Below are positions 1 to 10,876 of a stretch of 64,000 nucleotides of DNA, in pieces. Source of the stretch: Onthophagus taurus (lineage: Eukaryota; Arthropoda; Insecta; Coleoptera; Scarabaeidae); contig NC_091972.1 of the NCBI RefSeq assembly GCF_036711975.1, positions 26,541,001 to 26,605,000 of the forward strand. The letters are read 5' to 3'. Position numbers and translations under genes: made by a program. Each line of letters begins with the position of its first letter. The first letter of the stretch is position 1. Under the pieces are notes generated by a model. The model did no database searches. It worked only from the letters and a program-made list of their open reading frames with translations, and was not told where the DNA came from.

Positions 1-1442
1 CATAGGTATTTAGTAGGCATAGTGATCGGTATTTGTTTGTGGTAGCCTGCTTTTCAACTAACACCAGTCTACCATATTTCCAGAGGTTTGGAAATGTGTT
101 ATTTTTTATAAGGTCATTGTACATCATCGCTATTTTATTTACTTCCTCTATGCCTACGGTATCCTTAATTATTTTTGCCGTAATCTTATCTGATCCTGGA
201 GCTTTTTGGTTCTTTAGGTTTTTGGCTAGGTGTCGTATCACTTCGCTCGTTACCTCTCTACACCTTCCTTCGTCGTTTTCGATGCTCTCCCTCTCGTATT
301 TCTCCCCGTTTCCGTCCGAGAAGAGTTCCTTTATTAGTTTCTTACCCTCATCCTGCATCAGCGTAAGTCTCGCTAGGTTTTTCGTTTTCTTCAATGCCAG
401 TTTATATTTTCCTGCAATTCGTTGCAAAACCTCCTGCAGGCGTTTTTCTTTACTCACACTCACTTTACAATTTCATAGCGCTTTGTTTCTTGTCGTCGCT
501 ATCAGTTCTTTTATTCATCTAGTTATTGCACGTCTGAATTTATTTGCTTCCTCTTTAGCCTCTTTCACTGTGGTATTCCACCAAATTATGTTACCACTTC
601 TTGGTATCTTTTTTTTTGGTTTCCCATAGGTTTCATCGCAAGCTATCGTTGTTAATATTGTCAGAAATTCCAGTATTAGTGAATATGTTGCTTTTAACTT
701 CCTTTGTATTGTCTCTTTATATTTATCAACCAAATCCTCTTCCCCCCCAGAGTTTAACCTCCCGCTATCTGTATTTTTATTTTCATGGGTTGTGTCTACA
801 TTAAATACTATATTTAAATGGTCACTCAGGTTTTCGTCGTCTATGACCTCCCAATCACTCACCCTCTTAATCAACTTTTCATTACACATCGTAATATCAA
901 TATGGGATTCTTGATTCCCTCTCCGCCAAGTTGGTTTCCGTCCTTTGTTAAGCGCTGCTAGCCCTCTTTCTGCCATTCATTCGCTAAATATTTCTCCTCT
1001 CTTGTCTTCGCTATTTGATCCCCAAGCGAAAGACTTCGCATTGAAGTGTCCTGCAACTATTACGTCTTTCCTAGCTTCCTTTTTGTTTTTATCGACGATG
1101 TTTTCTCCAATTATATTCAATTTAGTGGTATACTCTGCTATGCTCTCATTTGGTGTGAGATAGCATGCAACCCAAGTTCCCATATTTGTAAACACCATAA
1201 CGAATCCAGTGCCTTCCTGACACTTAATAACAATTATGTCTTTATTTAGTATCTATATCTTTAGCTGCATCACCGTCTTTAATTTTATACCATCCACCCA
1301 GTTTAATTTTATTCTTATTCGATTCTGACATCATAACTACATCCATTTTTCTATCTACAGCTATCTTCTCGATAACAAATATCGACTCAGTACACCTATT
1401 TACATTCACTTGTATCACACTTAGTTTATTTTTATATGGCAT
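1..1442 (-). pseudogene. R1-like LINE ORF2: AP endonuclease and start of reverse transcriptase (decayed)
   Basis: This is the second ORF of a non-LTR retrotransposon read on the minus strand, entering with its start near 1442 and running off the window edge. Seen in order: an endonuclease N-terminus (LSVIQVNVNRCTES, 1242-1442), the central endonuclease motif (VIVAGHFNAKSFAWGS near 1030-1075), the endonuclease C-terminus (WRRGNQESHIDITM and DENLSDH, 850-950), then a linker and RT entry (APGSDKITAKIIKD around 190-230). The reading frame changes at least three times and stops intervene, so it is dead. In the family, the endonuclease nicks the target and RT copies the RNA in place. It overlaps ORF1 by about 10 bases, a common LINE arrangement. 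The clade call (R1-like) rests on the endonuclease motif style and the zinc-knuckle ORF1. Confidence 0.8.
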
Positions 1443-2160
1443 TGCGGTTTCTGTGTTCTCTCCGTGCCGTCATAAAAGCTTTACATTTCACTGTGCCCGC
1501 CTTGTGCCCATCTGTTCTGCATAATGGGCATGCTTCGTTGTTCTCACAATTCTTAAACTCATGGTCTCCTTTTCCACACTCTGTGCGAGCTGGTCCTTTG
1601 CATTCTCTTGACGCGTGTCCATATTCCCAACACTTGTGGCACTTCTTTACATTTATACGCTTTTCAATACTACATCTTGTGAAGCCTATTTTTATTGTTT
1701 TTGCTGTGAGAAGACGTTCTGCATGCTTCTTGTCCATTCTAACCGTTGTCCCTCAGTGTCTCCTCTCAGCGGTCTTAAGTTGCTCATCTGCAATATTATG
1801 TCTTTTTCTCGCAACTCTTCTTCTATTCTTTCTACCACCCCTTGTTTTTCCGTTATTGCATCCATACCTCTTATGTGTAATGTTTCTGTTTCTTCTCCCA
1901 ACTTTCTTATCATAATTTGCTTTCTAGAGACTGCTTGGATCGCTTGTTGAGTTTTGTTGATTGCCTCTCTGTTTTTATCTGTTGTTATCAATACTTTGCC
2001 CTCTCTTGTGCTTCTTGTACTTTTGACGCATTTCTTTAAGCTTTCTTCGTTTAACGCTTCTTTAATGTATTTCAAAGCGTCTTTGTAGGTTCTCTCTCCG
2101 TTCTCAACCACCAGAGCGTACGAGTTCCGTGTTTTTGTCTCCTTTTTAATTTCAACAACG
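1432..2160 (-). pseudogene. LINE ORF1 (gag-like) C-terminal part with CCHC zinc knuckles
   Basis: Nucleic-acid binding ORF1 of the same LINE. The C-terminal part (1432-1737) carries three cysteine/histidine clusters: CHKCWEYGHASREC fits CX2CX4HX4C, followed by a degenerate second knuckle (CGKGDHEFKNC) and a third (CPLCRTDGHKAGTVKC). The middle part (1692-2111) holds the conserved KVLITTDKNREAINK-type segment seen in R1-clade gag proteins. The two parts are in different frames, with a shift near 1700-1740. The frame opens into a TA microsatellite at 2163. Known for the family: ORF1 packages element RNA in the cytoplasm. Confidence 0.78.
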
Positions 2161-2162
2161 TT

Positions 2163-2200
2163 TTGAAAAAATATATATATTTATATATATACCTATTTAT

Positions 2201-2262
<62 letters not shown>
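2163..2262. repeat. (TA)n microsatellite
   Basis: Nearly pure TA dinucleotide tract with a few TT interruptions. It lies between two fragments that both look like parts of LINE ORF1, so it probably expanded inside the dead element. Confidence 0.95.
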
Positions 2263-2301
2263 TATATTTAATTTTGATTTTGGTATGATGGACGATGCAT
2301 T

Positions 2302-2679
2302 CTAGCATTTTTTGTAGTGGTCCACTCTTATTTTATTCACCAAGTGAATTGCCACGTGTTGTCCATCTTCCAGTTCGTGCTTAAGGTATACGAATTTTAT
2401 GAAGAGGTCCTCTTTTGTACCATCGTACCTAATCTTCATTGCGTTTCGTATTCCCACTCTAAACCTTTGTTCTACAAAACCTAGATCTTCGTCGATTTCT
2501 AGGAGCTCGGAGTACCTCTCCTTGAATACTTTCTGTATTCCTTTGTCCATGTTCGTGTCGTCCGGTTCTATTATTGTTAATTTTATGACATCGTTTGCTG
2601 TATTTATGGGATTTCCAGTTTGAAAGTGATCTTTTAAGATCATTTTACAAGTTTGACACTTCGGTGTAAACAAACACAA
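2302..2679 (-). pseudogene. Probable N-terminal part of the LINE ORF1
   Basis: An open frame of 125 codons on the same strand and directly upstream of the gag-like ORF1 fragment. The protein is acidic and helical (VIKLTIIEPDDTN..., FKERYSELLEIDEDLG..., IRYDGTKEDLF), like the poorly conserved N-terminal half of R1-clade gag proteins. There is no zinc finger or catalytic motif here. The assignment is by position and general resemblance. It could instead be an unrelated hypothetical protein. Confidence 0.45.
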
Positions 2680-2741
2680 TGGTTTCCTCGCAATTCAGCG
2701 TCCAAGAAAACCCTTAAAATGCCAATAATAGCTACTTAAAA

Positions 2742-3441
2742 CTACATTAAACTAACTGTGTCCATCTCCCTAATGTAATTAAATGCATCATTGCACATTT
2801 TTATTAAATTTTTTGCCTTAAAAGAAGCTCTCAGTATCCAGCTCGCGTAACGCACCCGTCTTCGCCGAGTTCTCATTCGGAACTTTTTAGTAGTATCTGC
2901 AAGAACAAAATGGGACACCAACACATTTTGACTGTCTCTTTCATGCTCCAAGTACATTCTCCTTCTTGGTACTTGCATGTATCCACTGAGTAGTAGTACA
3001 GCTAGGAATGCTTTTATTTCTGTTTTCTCTATTCTTCCGTGGTGATTCTTCTGATTTGCATAACGATTACTTTCGATTATTATTAGATCCAGTATTTCAT
3101 CATGAAAGAAAAGTGAAAACAACTCCAAAGGACTTATATTGTCATCACTTTCATCAACTTGCTTTTACCATTGCTTTCTTTACCCTCAAGACTGAAAGAG
3201 GAATTTTGTCGTCTGAAGAAGAATTGTCATCATTCTTTTGATTGTGATCGTGGCTATCAATATTTCGGAAATTGATTTCAGCTGGAGCTTGAAGTTGTGG
3301 TCCAAGCAAATTATTTACATTTGTGGCATCCTCCTTTCCAAAATCTTCATCGGTTTGATCTCCGCAGGCATTCTCTGGTGAAAAAATGGTCAAAGAATCG
3401 ACGTTTTTTACCAGTTCGCTGTCATCTTTTAACATTGCCAA
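2742..3441 (-). pseudogene. piggyBac-like transposase N-terminal fragment
   Basis: Two frames on the minus strand. The first (3154-3441) is an acidic N-terminal region rich in Asp/Glu with NVNNLLG and APAEINF motifs, typical of the region ahead of the piggyBac transposase domain. The second (2742-3128) begins with ELFSLFFHDEILDLII and continues to KAFLAVLLLSGYMQVPRRRMY, which matches the start of the DDE_Tnp_1_7 domain. A frameshift separates them near 3140, and the catalytic Asp residues, which lie further C-terminal, are absent. No 13-bp TIR or TTAA flanks could be assigned. Inactive remnant. Confidence 0.75.
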
Positions 3442-3870
3442 AGCCGCGTTTAACGAGAAACCTCCGTCCTACCGTCGTACATATAGTACACATAAAAAAA
3501 CAGGTTGAAACAATACTCTAACAAATTTTAAAACTAATTTGTAGATATATCTAAAACTTGCTACTGTTGCCTTTTTATCCATAATGAACAATAGAAAAAA
3601 TAGATAATACAATATATGAAAAACTACTTACCTAACAAATCGTAGACCGTATTCCGCGTATTTCACAAACTTTAAAAAATAAAAATGAACGTAACTAACA
3701 CTTAATTGCAAACCTATGCACCCGAAATGCCACCTCGACGCATGTTCGGACACGTTCAGATATAGATACGTGTACTATAGTACGGTGGGCATATCTGGGT
3801 TAAGGCATATTTGGGCAAATCTCATTATTTTAATTAATAGACTCTACAATTACTTAGAGAGATCTACTGA
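3442..3870. other. No recognised feature
   Basis: AT-rich sequence between the piggyBac remnant and the first inverted-repeat arm. I see no coding motif, TIR or tandem repeat. Confidence 0.6.
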
Positions 3871-4648
3871 GTTGTTCTACATTGTTCCAAAGCGGCAAAT
3901 AGAAAAAATAAAAACTCGGCGAGAAAAACCGAGAAAAAAGGTTTCTTGACTAGCCCCCCATTTTTAAAAAAATCAAATTTTCTTTGTTGTTCTGAGTTGT
4001 TCTAGTTGTTCTAGTTATTGTTCTAGAAAATCAAAATTATGGGATACAGCATTGCAAAGTTCTAACTAAAAATAGGTTTGGCTGCCCAAAAGTCTAGCAA
4101 CTAGTAAGACATAAAGCAATCAACATTAGCAATCAACTAGACTCTAGTTGATTGCTGTAACCATAGTTTTTCTATTTTCAATTGCATATTAAAAATATAT
4201 ACTTACTATACCTAAAGCAATCTGGAACACCTATTATTTTCAGTAGAACAACTCTATAAAGGACACTTTACTCTTTGAAAATTAAAGTTTTTTTAAGTTT
4301 CAGTCAGTAATTCTTGCGTCAGCGGTTTTAAATTACACAATAACAATTAAAATCATATAACGATCTAAAATAACTCAAACTTTACTGATTCAAATTGTTC
4401 TAGGTGTTTTACATTTAAACAAGGGAAAAAAGATTTTTCTGGTTAAACGGACATTAATTTCGCAAAATCATATCTTCCTAAAAATACAACAGAATGCAGA
4501 CCTAAAAAGAAAAATAATAAATCAACAAATGAATAATCCACCTATTCGATCAGAAAACAAAAATACACTATTTGTATTATACATTATGTATTAAAAACTA
4601 AATATCTCTGTGTCCCACCCACACAGAGATATATTTATATATACTATA
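3871..4648. repeat. Left arm of long inverted repeat (partner 10045-10722)
   Basis: The sequence from GTTGTTCTACATTGTTCC inward reappears in reverse complement at 10045-10722 with small indels, including an extra stretch of about 50 bp in this arm around 4110-4155. The inner end carries a perfect small hairpin (CTCTGTGT and ACACAGAG around 4607-4629). Both arms stop abruptly at matching outer boundaries (3871 and 10722), so they are either TIRs of one large element or two inverted copies of one repeat. No clear target duplication was found. Confidence 0.8.
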
Positions 4649-4661
4649 GATATATTTATAT

Positions 4662-4872
4662 ACCCTGCTCAGAAAAATTAGGGGAACACTTTTCGAAATC
4701 TGCAATTTTTTAAATAATAGTTCCAGACAAATAAAATTTGGTTTACTTCAACGGCATATATTTAAGTAAAGAAAATTACAAAAACAATGTTACAACTCTT
4801 AGTTACTTCTAAGTTACACTTAAAAATGTAAATTAATAACGCAAAACAAAGTGGAAAAATGTCAAGTATGCT
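4662..4872 (+). mobile_element. Probable 5' end of a Tc1-like element, split by a gypsy insertion
   Basis: Begins CCCTGCTCAGAAAAATTAGG, which looks like a Tc1-type TIR, followed by about 200 bp of non-coding sequence. A gypsy fragment starts at about 4873. The Tc1 transposase resumes at 9142, immediately after the gypsy LTR. The pairing of the two Tc1 parts is inferred from this bracketing. The N-terminal DNA-binding part of the transposase is missing. Confidence 0.5.
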
Positions 4873-5458
4873 TTGAATTCAGCGCATGGTACATCGATGG
4901 TCTTATAGGAATAGATTTATTACAAAAATTAAACGCAGTGTTAGATATTCGAAGAAGAAAATTAATTACTGAATATACCCAAATTTCAGAGACAACAGAG
5001 TAGTTTTAAAAGCCCTTAAATCAAAACTTACGCTTACGTAGAAGAACGATTTATTTATTTATTCCAAACGTAAAGATAAGAGGCTCCGTAGTAAACATCG
5101 TAAACGGAGAAGCACTTGTTATGCTAACTAATTATACAACACAAAAAGTAGGACTAATATTTTACGACACAATGGAAGTTGACCATCTAGAAGACATTCA
5201 AAACTCGTACAATTTCAAAACAGACATGGAAGTAGACGTAGATATGTCTGAAGAAGAATTAAGCAAGTTATTAAAAGAAAACGTAACGAAGCACTTGAAC
5301 ACGAAAGGAATGACCTTAGAGGAAAGGGGTAGCATCCGAATTCTTTTGGAACGATATAAACACATATTTCATGTAGAAGGACAACGATTAAGTTTTACGC
5401 ATTGTATCAAACACAAATTAAATCTAAAAAATGATACTTCAATTTATGTCAAGATGTA
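4873..5458 (+). pseudogene. gypsy/errantivirus-like pol: protease end and RT lead-in
   Basis: Starts inside an aspartic-protease C-terminal region (GLIGIDLLQKLNAVLDI, about 4895-4950), then an acidic linker and the EYKHIF-like pre-RT segment (LLERYKHIFHVEGQRLSFTHCIKHKLN, shortened here in the record; positions about 5340-5420). The 5' LTR, gag and most of the protease are absent, so the provirus is 5' deleted. Several stops lie between 5000 and 5120. The frame breaks at 5458, where a TA-flanked element is inserted; RT continues at 6981. Annotated as an old endogenous retroelement copy. Confidence 0.8.
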
Positions 5459-6978
5459 CAGGGTGGGCAAATTTGGGTGTTATTATAGGCTATCTCAGAA
5501 ACTATAAGAGATACAAAAAAAGTAGGTGCCATGTCCCGGTCTCTTTTTCCGAGACTAATCCAATCCCGTAAAGACCAAATCTCTATCTTCTTTTGTTTTT
5601 AATTTATAACCAAATAGTCAAATTTTAGTGATTTCTTGATAATTTTTGAGATATAACATAAAATTGTATTTTTTTAAATACAAACTATACTTTATTATGA
5701 TATTACTGAAAAGAGCACATTTTTAGCTTTCCAATGATGTATCGCACGCATGATGTTTCTGCAGAAAATAAGCGTAATTTTTCAATTTTTGAAGTATTAA
5801 AGATTAAAATTCAAATTTTTAATTATAGTAGGCGAGGAAAACGCTAAATATTACTTAGTTACTATAGCAACATGAGTTTACTTGTCATTTCATTCATGAA
5901 TTTTGCGAAATAAGTTTCCCGTTTAAGAAGTTCCGCATTATCTTTAAATAAAACGATAAAATTAAATATAAAATATATTGGAGTCCGCTTTGAAAATGAT
6001 ACATAAGTCTTCATATCCCCATTCAAACGGTGTTTCAATGGAAAGTTCGCTCCCAGTTTATGATCCCTAATTTTCCTCTATCTCACCCAATTTCAAAAGA
6101 AAAGATTGCTGATATCAGAAAACTTCTACATCTTATGTTTGGGGAAAACTGGGAAAATACTACCGAATATTTAATTCATTGATACCGAACTGTTCTATTC
6201 TTACAACCAGTAAGTTGAGTAGAAGAAGATGACAGTTTATGACTGTTTAGTTCCTGAAATTGTCCATATTTAATTATTCATTAATTAATACATTTCTTGT
6301 ATTTTTAATAAACAAACTTTACTTGCTAATCATTTTTTATTGGTGAACAAAGTTAGGGATAAAATGCTGAGAAATTTAAATTAACTATTCAAAGTTTTTA
6401 TTCGTTGGTACAAAACCAATTTATCCTGAATAATGGTACAAAACCAACTTTATTCTGTCATATTCGTGCAAAACCATATATTATAGCCACTAGGTAGTAT
6501 TTACTGTCCGGACCCGCCTACTATAATCAAAATTTTGAACATTAGCGCTTACTATTTTCGAATTGAAAATTAACGCTTATTTTCTGCAAATACATCATTG
6601 GAAAGCTAAAAATATGCTCTTTTCTTTAACATCATAATCAAGTATAGTTTGTGTTTAAAAAAACACAACTTTGTGTTGTATCTCAAAAATCATCAAGTAT
6701 ATTTAAAACTTTTCAACGGCAGTATATTCCACTTAAAAAAGTGTCTTAAGAACGTATCAACCCCACTCCTCTAATTTGAAAAATAAACGAAATATGAGCA
6801 TTTTTTGAAATCACGAAAATTTTACTTTTTGGCTATAACTTAAAAACAAAAGAAGATAGAGGTTTGATGTTTGCGGGATTGAATTAGTCTCGAAAAAAGA
6901 GACCGGGACACCTACTTTTTTCGTATCTCTTATAGTTTCTGAGATAGCCTATAATAACACCCAAATTTGCCCACCCTG
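5459..6978. mobile_element. 1.5-kb TIR element inserted in the gypsy RT (TA target duplication)
   Basis: Both ends carry CAGGGTGGGCAAATTTGGG as an inverted repeat, continuing with few mismatches for at least 105 bp and with weaker similarity for about 370 bp. TA lies outside each end (5457-5458 and 6979-6980), as expected for Tc1/mariner-superfamily insertion. The host RT reading frame is colinear on both sides. The centre (about 5950-6250) has no full transposase. A short peptide in one frame (ISKEKIADIRKLL) could be a remnant of a coding region. Non-autonomous or decayed. Confidence 0.85.
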
Positions 6979-8122
6979 TACAGACAATCGCAAGATACAA
7001 AAAAGGAAATTAAGAAACAAATATTTGAGTTATTGGACCAGGACATAATTAAAGAAAGTATATCACCCTGTAGTTGCCCTGTAAACATTGTTACAAGAAC
7101 AACGAACGGAAAAGTAAAGAAGACAATGGTAATAGACTACAGAAGATTAAATGATCAGACGATAGAAGATAAATATCCAATACCGAATATTTCGGATATA
7201 TTGGACAAACTAGGTCGATGTCATTACTTTAGTAGTATAGACTTAGCATCAGGTTACCACCAGATCGAGATGGAGCCAAGTGATAGAGAAAAAACGGCGT
7301 TCTCTACAGAACAGGGACACTATGAATTCAAAAGAATGCCATTCGGTTTAAAAAACGCTCCGGCGACATTTCAACGTGTAATAGACAACATCTTGAAAGA
7401 ACTCCTAGAAGACACCTGTTTAGTTTACCTGGATGACATAATTATTTATTCGACATCATTACAAGAACACATAGTGAAACTTCAGAAGGTTTCCGATAGA
7501 TTAGAAAAAGCAAATTTCAAAATCAAATTAGAAAAATGCGAGTTCCTCTGGAAAGAAATTAAATATTTGGTACATCTCATAACGGAAGACGGAGTGAAAC
7601 CGAATCCAGAGAGAGTACATGCCATCCGTAATTATCCTTTGCCTAAAACACCGAAAGAGATAAAATCATTTTTAGGACTAGTAGGATACTACAGGAAATT
7701 TATTAAAGATTACGCAAATATTACGAAGCCATTCACTAAATGTTTAGGAAAAGGTGCCAAAATAATACTGGACGACGATTATAAAGATGCATTCGAAACC
7801 TGTAAAAATATTCTGAGTAACGAACCATTATTATAGTACACGGATTTCAATAAAGAATTCATAGTAACAACCGATGCATCGAACGTAGCAGTCGGCCGTA
7901 AAGGTAGCAATCGTATGGGCCGTAAAGTATTTTAGACCATACGTATATGGCCATCGCTTTAAAATATTTACAGATCACAGACCCCTAGTATGGCTTTGGA
8001 AATTAAAAGAACCAAATTCAAAATGAATGAGATAGAAACTAAAATTAGAAGAATACGATTTCGAAATTATTTATAAAAAGGGAAAATTAAATTCAAACGC
8101 TGATGCTTTATCTAGAATCCAA
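6979..8122 (+). pseudogene. gypsy/errantivirus-like reverse transcriptase and partial RNase H
   Basis: RT domain in a long frame to 7836: VNIVTR..., VIDYRRLND, the F(S)SIDLASGYHQI catalytic block, FKRMPFGLKNAPATFQR, the YLDDIIIYS box with the catalytic Asp pair (about 7425-7450), then the EIKSFLGLVGYYRKFI thumb/connection. A TAG stops the frame at 7834-7836. RNase H follows (TTDASNVAVG), but a deletion joins it directly to VAIVWAVKYFRPY and DHRPLVW, so part of the RNase H core is missing. Further stops occur before NSNADALSRI at about 8090. The integrase is absent. In life the enzyme would copy the element RNA into cDNA. Confidence 0.9.
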
Positions 8123-8651
8123 CTCGATGAACTAAACGCAATAGAAGATGACAAAACCACAACACTCAATATTGGTGAAGAATTAGACCAACTCGTTAAC
8201 GAACTTTTGCAAGAACAACAATTCCGAACATAAGCGAACTACCCAATACTACGTTTCACGTCACCCTTTATCATTCCCAACAGGAAAAAATCTGTACATT
8301 CTCAGAGAAGAACTAAGAGGAAACAACGAACAATAAATGTTCTCTGGTGAAGATGACGATACAAGACATTCTAATCGATCCATAGAACCTCATAATACTA
8401 TCGAAATTATCGACGAACCAATCGATAAACAAAAAGTGCAGTTCTTCATTAAAGTAGGAAGAGGAGAAGAAATAACAACTTCAATGGAACTATTAGGAAA
8501 CAAAGGAATAAAGATAACAGAAAAATAGTAACTGCACGAATTCCAAAAGACAACAACGAAAAACTGATATTGGATCTTATGAAAGAATACATGGCGTCAA
8601 CTGAGAAGCATTATTTAGTTCAAGTATGTAGTTCAAGACGTTATTGGTGAA
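8123..8651 (+). pseudogene. gypsy remnant between RNase H and env (integrase deleted)
   Basis: Fragments of acidic coding sequence follow RNase H (EELDQLVNELLQEQQ near 8175-8225; VQFFIKVGRGEEITTS at 8437-8485) with stops between them. The zinc-binding HHCC and catalytic DDE segments expected here for gypsy integrase are not present, so at least a kilobase has been lost relative to a full element. Confidence 0.6.
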
Positions 8652-8861
8652 TTGGAGAAACTGTCAGAAGATGTGAGAAGAATTGAAGAACCATATCTAC
8701 ACGAGAGGGCAATCACAATATGGACCATTATATTATACTGCTTAATCATACTTTTAATTGCAGGGTTGATAAGTAAGAAAATTTACAAAAAAAAGAAAAT
8801 TAATCCACCGAAAGAAAGAAGACCCAAACAGAATCTAGGGAAACAGACATGGTCATTTTAA
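8652..8861 (+). pseudogene. env-like C-terminus with transmembrane anchor
   Basis: A 69-codon frame just before the LTR. It has a heptad-like stretch (ELEKLSEDVRRIEEPYLHER), a hydrophobic segment of about 22 residues (IWTIILYCLIILLIAGLI) and a very basic tail (KKIYKKKK). The position between pol and the 3' LTR and this architecture fit the membrane anchor of an errantivirus envelope. The ectodomain is missing, so nothing functional remains. Old broken copy. Confidence 0.6.
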
Positions 8862-8898
8862 GAAAATTCCAGTCTATGTTTCCCTTTTAGGCGGGAGG

Positions 8899-9141
8899 AG
8901 TTATAGATGCCCTCCAAGAGTAAATGCTGAAGAAGCATTTCCGATAGTATATAATCCAGAGCACAATTACGAAAGAGGAGACTAAGCACACTTCGTAAAA
9001 TTCGAAACTTAGATATAGGATTAAACAAGTAAAATTTTCAATTATAAAAATATTAAATAGCAACCTTAAACTTTTGTAAACTTAGTTTTAAATAAAATAA
9101 ACTTTTTAAAAAACAAAAATTCTGATCTTAGAATTTTAACT
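8899..9141 (+). repeat. 3' LTR of the gypsy element
   Basis: Preceded by a purine-rich tract (GGCGGGAGG, 8890-8898), the LTR begins AGTTATAG and ends TTTTAACT, giving the AGTTA...TAACT ends usual for insect gypsy/17.6 elements. It is followed at once by Tc1 transposase sequence. An AATAAA-like signal (AAATAAAATAAAC, about 9090-9104) lies near its end. There is no matching 5' LTR in the window, so this is an incomplete provirus. Confidence 0.7.
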
Positions 9142-9605
9142 CGCAGCATCACAAAGTAGCGCCAATGAGGTTTGCTCTGGATCACAGAGATTGGCATCTT
9201 CGTCATTGGACCCCTGTACTGTTTACAGACGAGTCCAGATTTCGTTTAACTCGTTGCGACGGTCGAGTACGTGTACATAGACGTCCTGGTGAACGCTACG
9301 CAGCCGCTACTATACAGGAAGTGGATAGATTTGGTCAGGGATCTGTTATGGTTTGGGCTGGAATCAGCATAGACAACAGAACTGATCTTGTTGATGTTCC
9401 TGGTAAACTAAATGCCATGAATTACATCGAAAAAATCTTGGAGAAACATGTGCTGCATATGGGGTCGATCAAAATTTCATCCTAATGCAGAACAATGCAA
9501 AGCCACATACCGACGGCATCACCAGAAACTTTTTGCAAGAACGTGGAATTCAGATTATGGAATGTCCGGCGTTGTCCTGACCTGAATCCCATTGAACACG
9601 TCCTA
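9142..9605 (+). pseudogene. Tc1-like transposase, DDE catalytic part (fragment)
   Basis: The frame 9165-9485 encodes FALDHRDWHLRHWTPVLF, TDESRF (first catalytic Asp/Glu block), QEVDRFGQGSVMVWAGIS and NAMNYIEKILEKHV, all landmarks of Tc1 DDE_3 transposases. A frameshift at about 9475 is followed by the second Asp block (LMQNNAKPH, with an Asn instead of the usual Asp) and the SPDLNPIEH-type box (about 9575-9600), interrupted by a stop. The element is cut at about 9605 by another repeat. Transposase of this family cuts and pastes at TA sites; this copy is dead. Confidence 0.82.
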
Positions 9606-9609
9606 TTCC

Positions 9610-10004
9610 ATTGAGATAATAAAATAGCAGTAGCTAACCATGGCAACCAACAGTTTCAGATATCAAAAATTAATCATTGTCTTAATAAAGTATTTGAAAC
9701 AACTGGTTGCCATGGTTACGTATGGCTACTGCTATTTTTCTACCTCAAATGAATGAGAAATCATGAAATTTCAAGGTAATATTGCTCGAAAATTTTGTTA
9801 TATAGCTAATATTAATTTTGGCGGTACAAAATTCTGAAAAAAATCCTCTTTAATATTCCATAATAAAAATGGGACATTGGTATTGTTTAAACTTGTTTAA
9901 AAATGGCGGAAAAATTTTGAAATCTATACCAAAAAATTGCAAAAAGTGTAAATTCTTAGACCCGTCGAATTTATCCGTTACTTTTAGGAAACCTGTATAA
10001 TTCT
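9610..10004. repeat. Dispersed palindromic repeat, family B (partial copy)
   Basis: A strong hairpin at 9622-9740 (AAAATAGCAGTAGC pairs with GGCTACTGCTATTTTT, with ACCATGGCAACCA/TGGTTGCCATGGT inside), followed by 260 bp that match the right arm of 46714-47613 and 53216-53622, ending TTTTAGGAAACCTGTAT. The full-length relative at 46714-47613 shows it is a TIR element of about 900 bp. Confidence 0.75.
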
Positions 10005-10044
10005 ACATCCGAATTTTAATATTTTATTAATATATGGGAACAAA

Positions 10045-10722
10045 TATAGTATATATAAATATATCTCTGTGTGGGTGGGACACAGAGACATTTAGTTTTT
10101 AATACATAATGTATAATAGAAATAGTGTATTTTAATTTTTTGATCGAATAGGTGGATTATTCATTTGTTGATTTATTATTTTTCTTTTTAGGTCTGCATT
10201 CTGCTGTATTTTAGGAAGATATGATTTTGCAAAATTAATGTTCGTGTAACCAGAAAAACCTTTTTTCCCTAGTTTAAACGTAAAACACACCTAGAACAAT
10301 TTGAATCAGCACAGTTTAAGTTATTTTAGATCGTTATATGTTTTTTAATTGTTATTGTGTAATGTAAAACCGCTGACGCAAGAATTACTGACTGAAACTT
10401 CCAAAAACTTTAATTTTCAAAGAGTAAAGTGTTCTTTATAGAGTTGTTCTACTGGAACTAATAGCTGTTCCAAATTTCTTTAGGTATAGTAAGTATACAT
10501 TTGTAATATGGAATTGAAGATAGAGGAACTATGGTTACAGCAATCTCACTAGACATTTTGGCAGCCAAACCTATTTTTAGTTATAACTTCGTCATGCTGC
10601 ATCCCATAATTTTGGTCGTTCTAGAACAAAAATAGGGGGCTAGTCATATAATCCGTTTTTTCGATTTTTCTCGCCGAGTTTTTATTTTTTCTATTTGCCG
10701 CTTTGGAACAATGTAGAACAAC
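10045..10722. repeat. Right arm of long inverted repeat (partner 3871-4648)
   Basis: Reverse-complement copy of the left arm, including the CTCTGTGT hairpin at its inner end and the segment GCCGCTTTGGAACAATGTAG at its outer end. About 100 bp shorter than the left arm because of indels. Confidence 0.8.
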
Positions 10723-10876
10723 AATATAAAATCTAAAAATAAAAAAATGGGGGGCTAACTTTACGCACTCATTTAACTGCTATCCTAATTTTGAAAATAT
10801 TCTGTAACTGCACTATTAAAAAATACTATGCATTGAAAGGGTTAATTAATTATTTTTATTAAGTAAACTATTTTAG

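Noticed and set aside
33..1915. Plus-strand open frames over the first LINE
   Set aside because: They are antisense to clear endonuclease and gag motifs, and are Phe/Leu/Ser-rich shadows.
2072..2308. Minus-strand frame rich in Tyr-Ile repeats
   Set aside because: Translation of the TA microsatellite.
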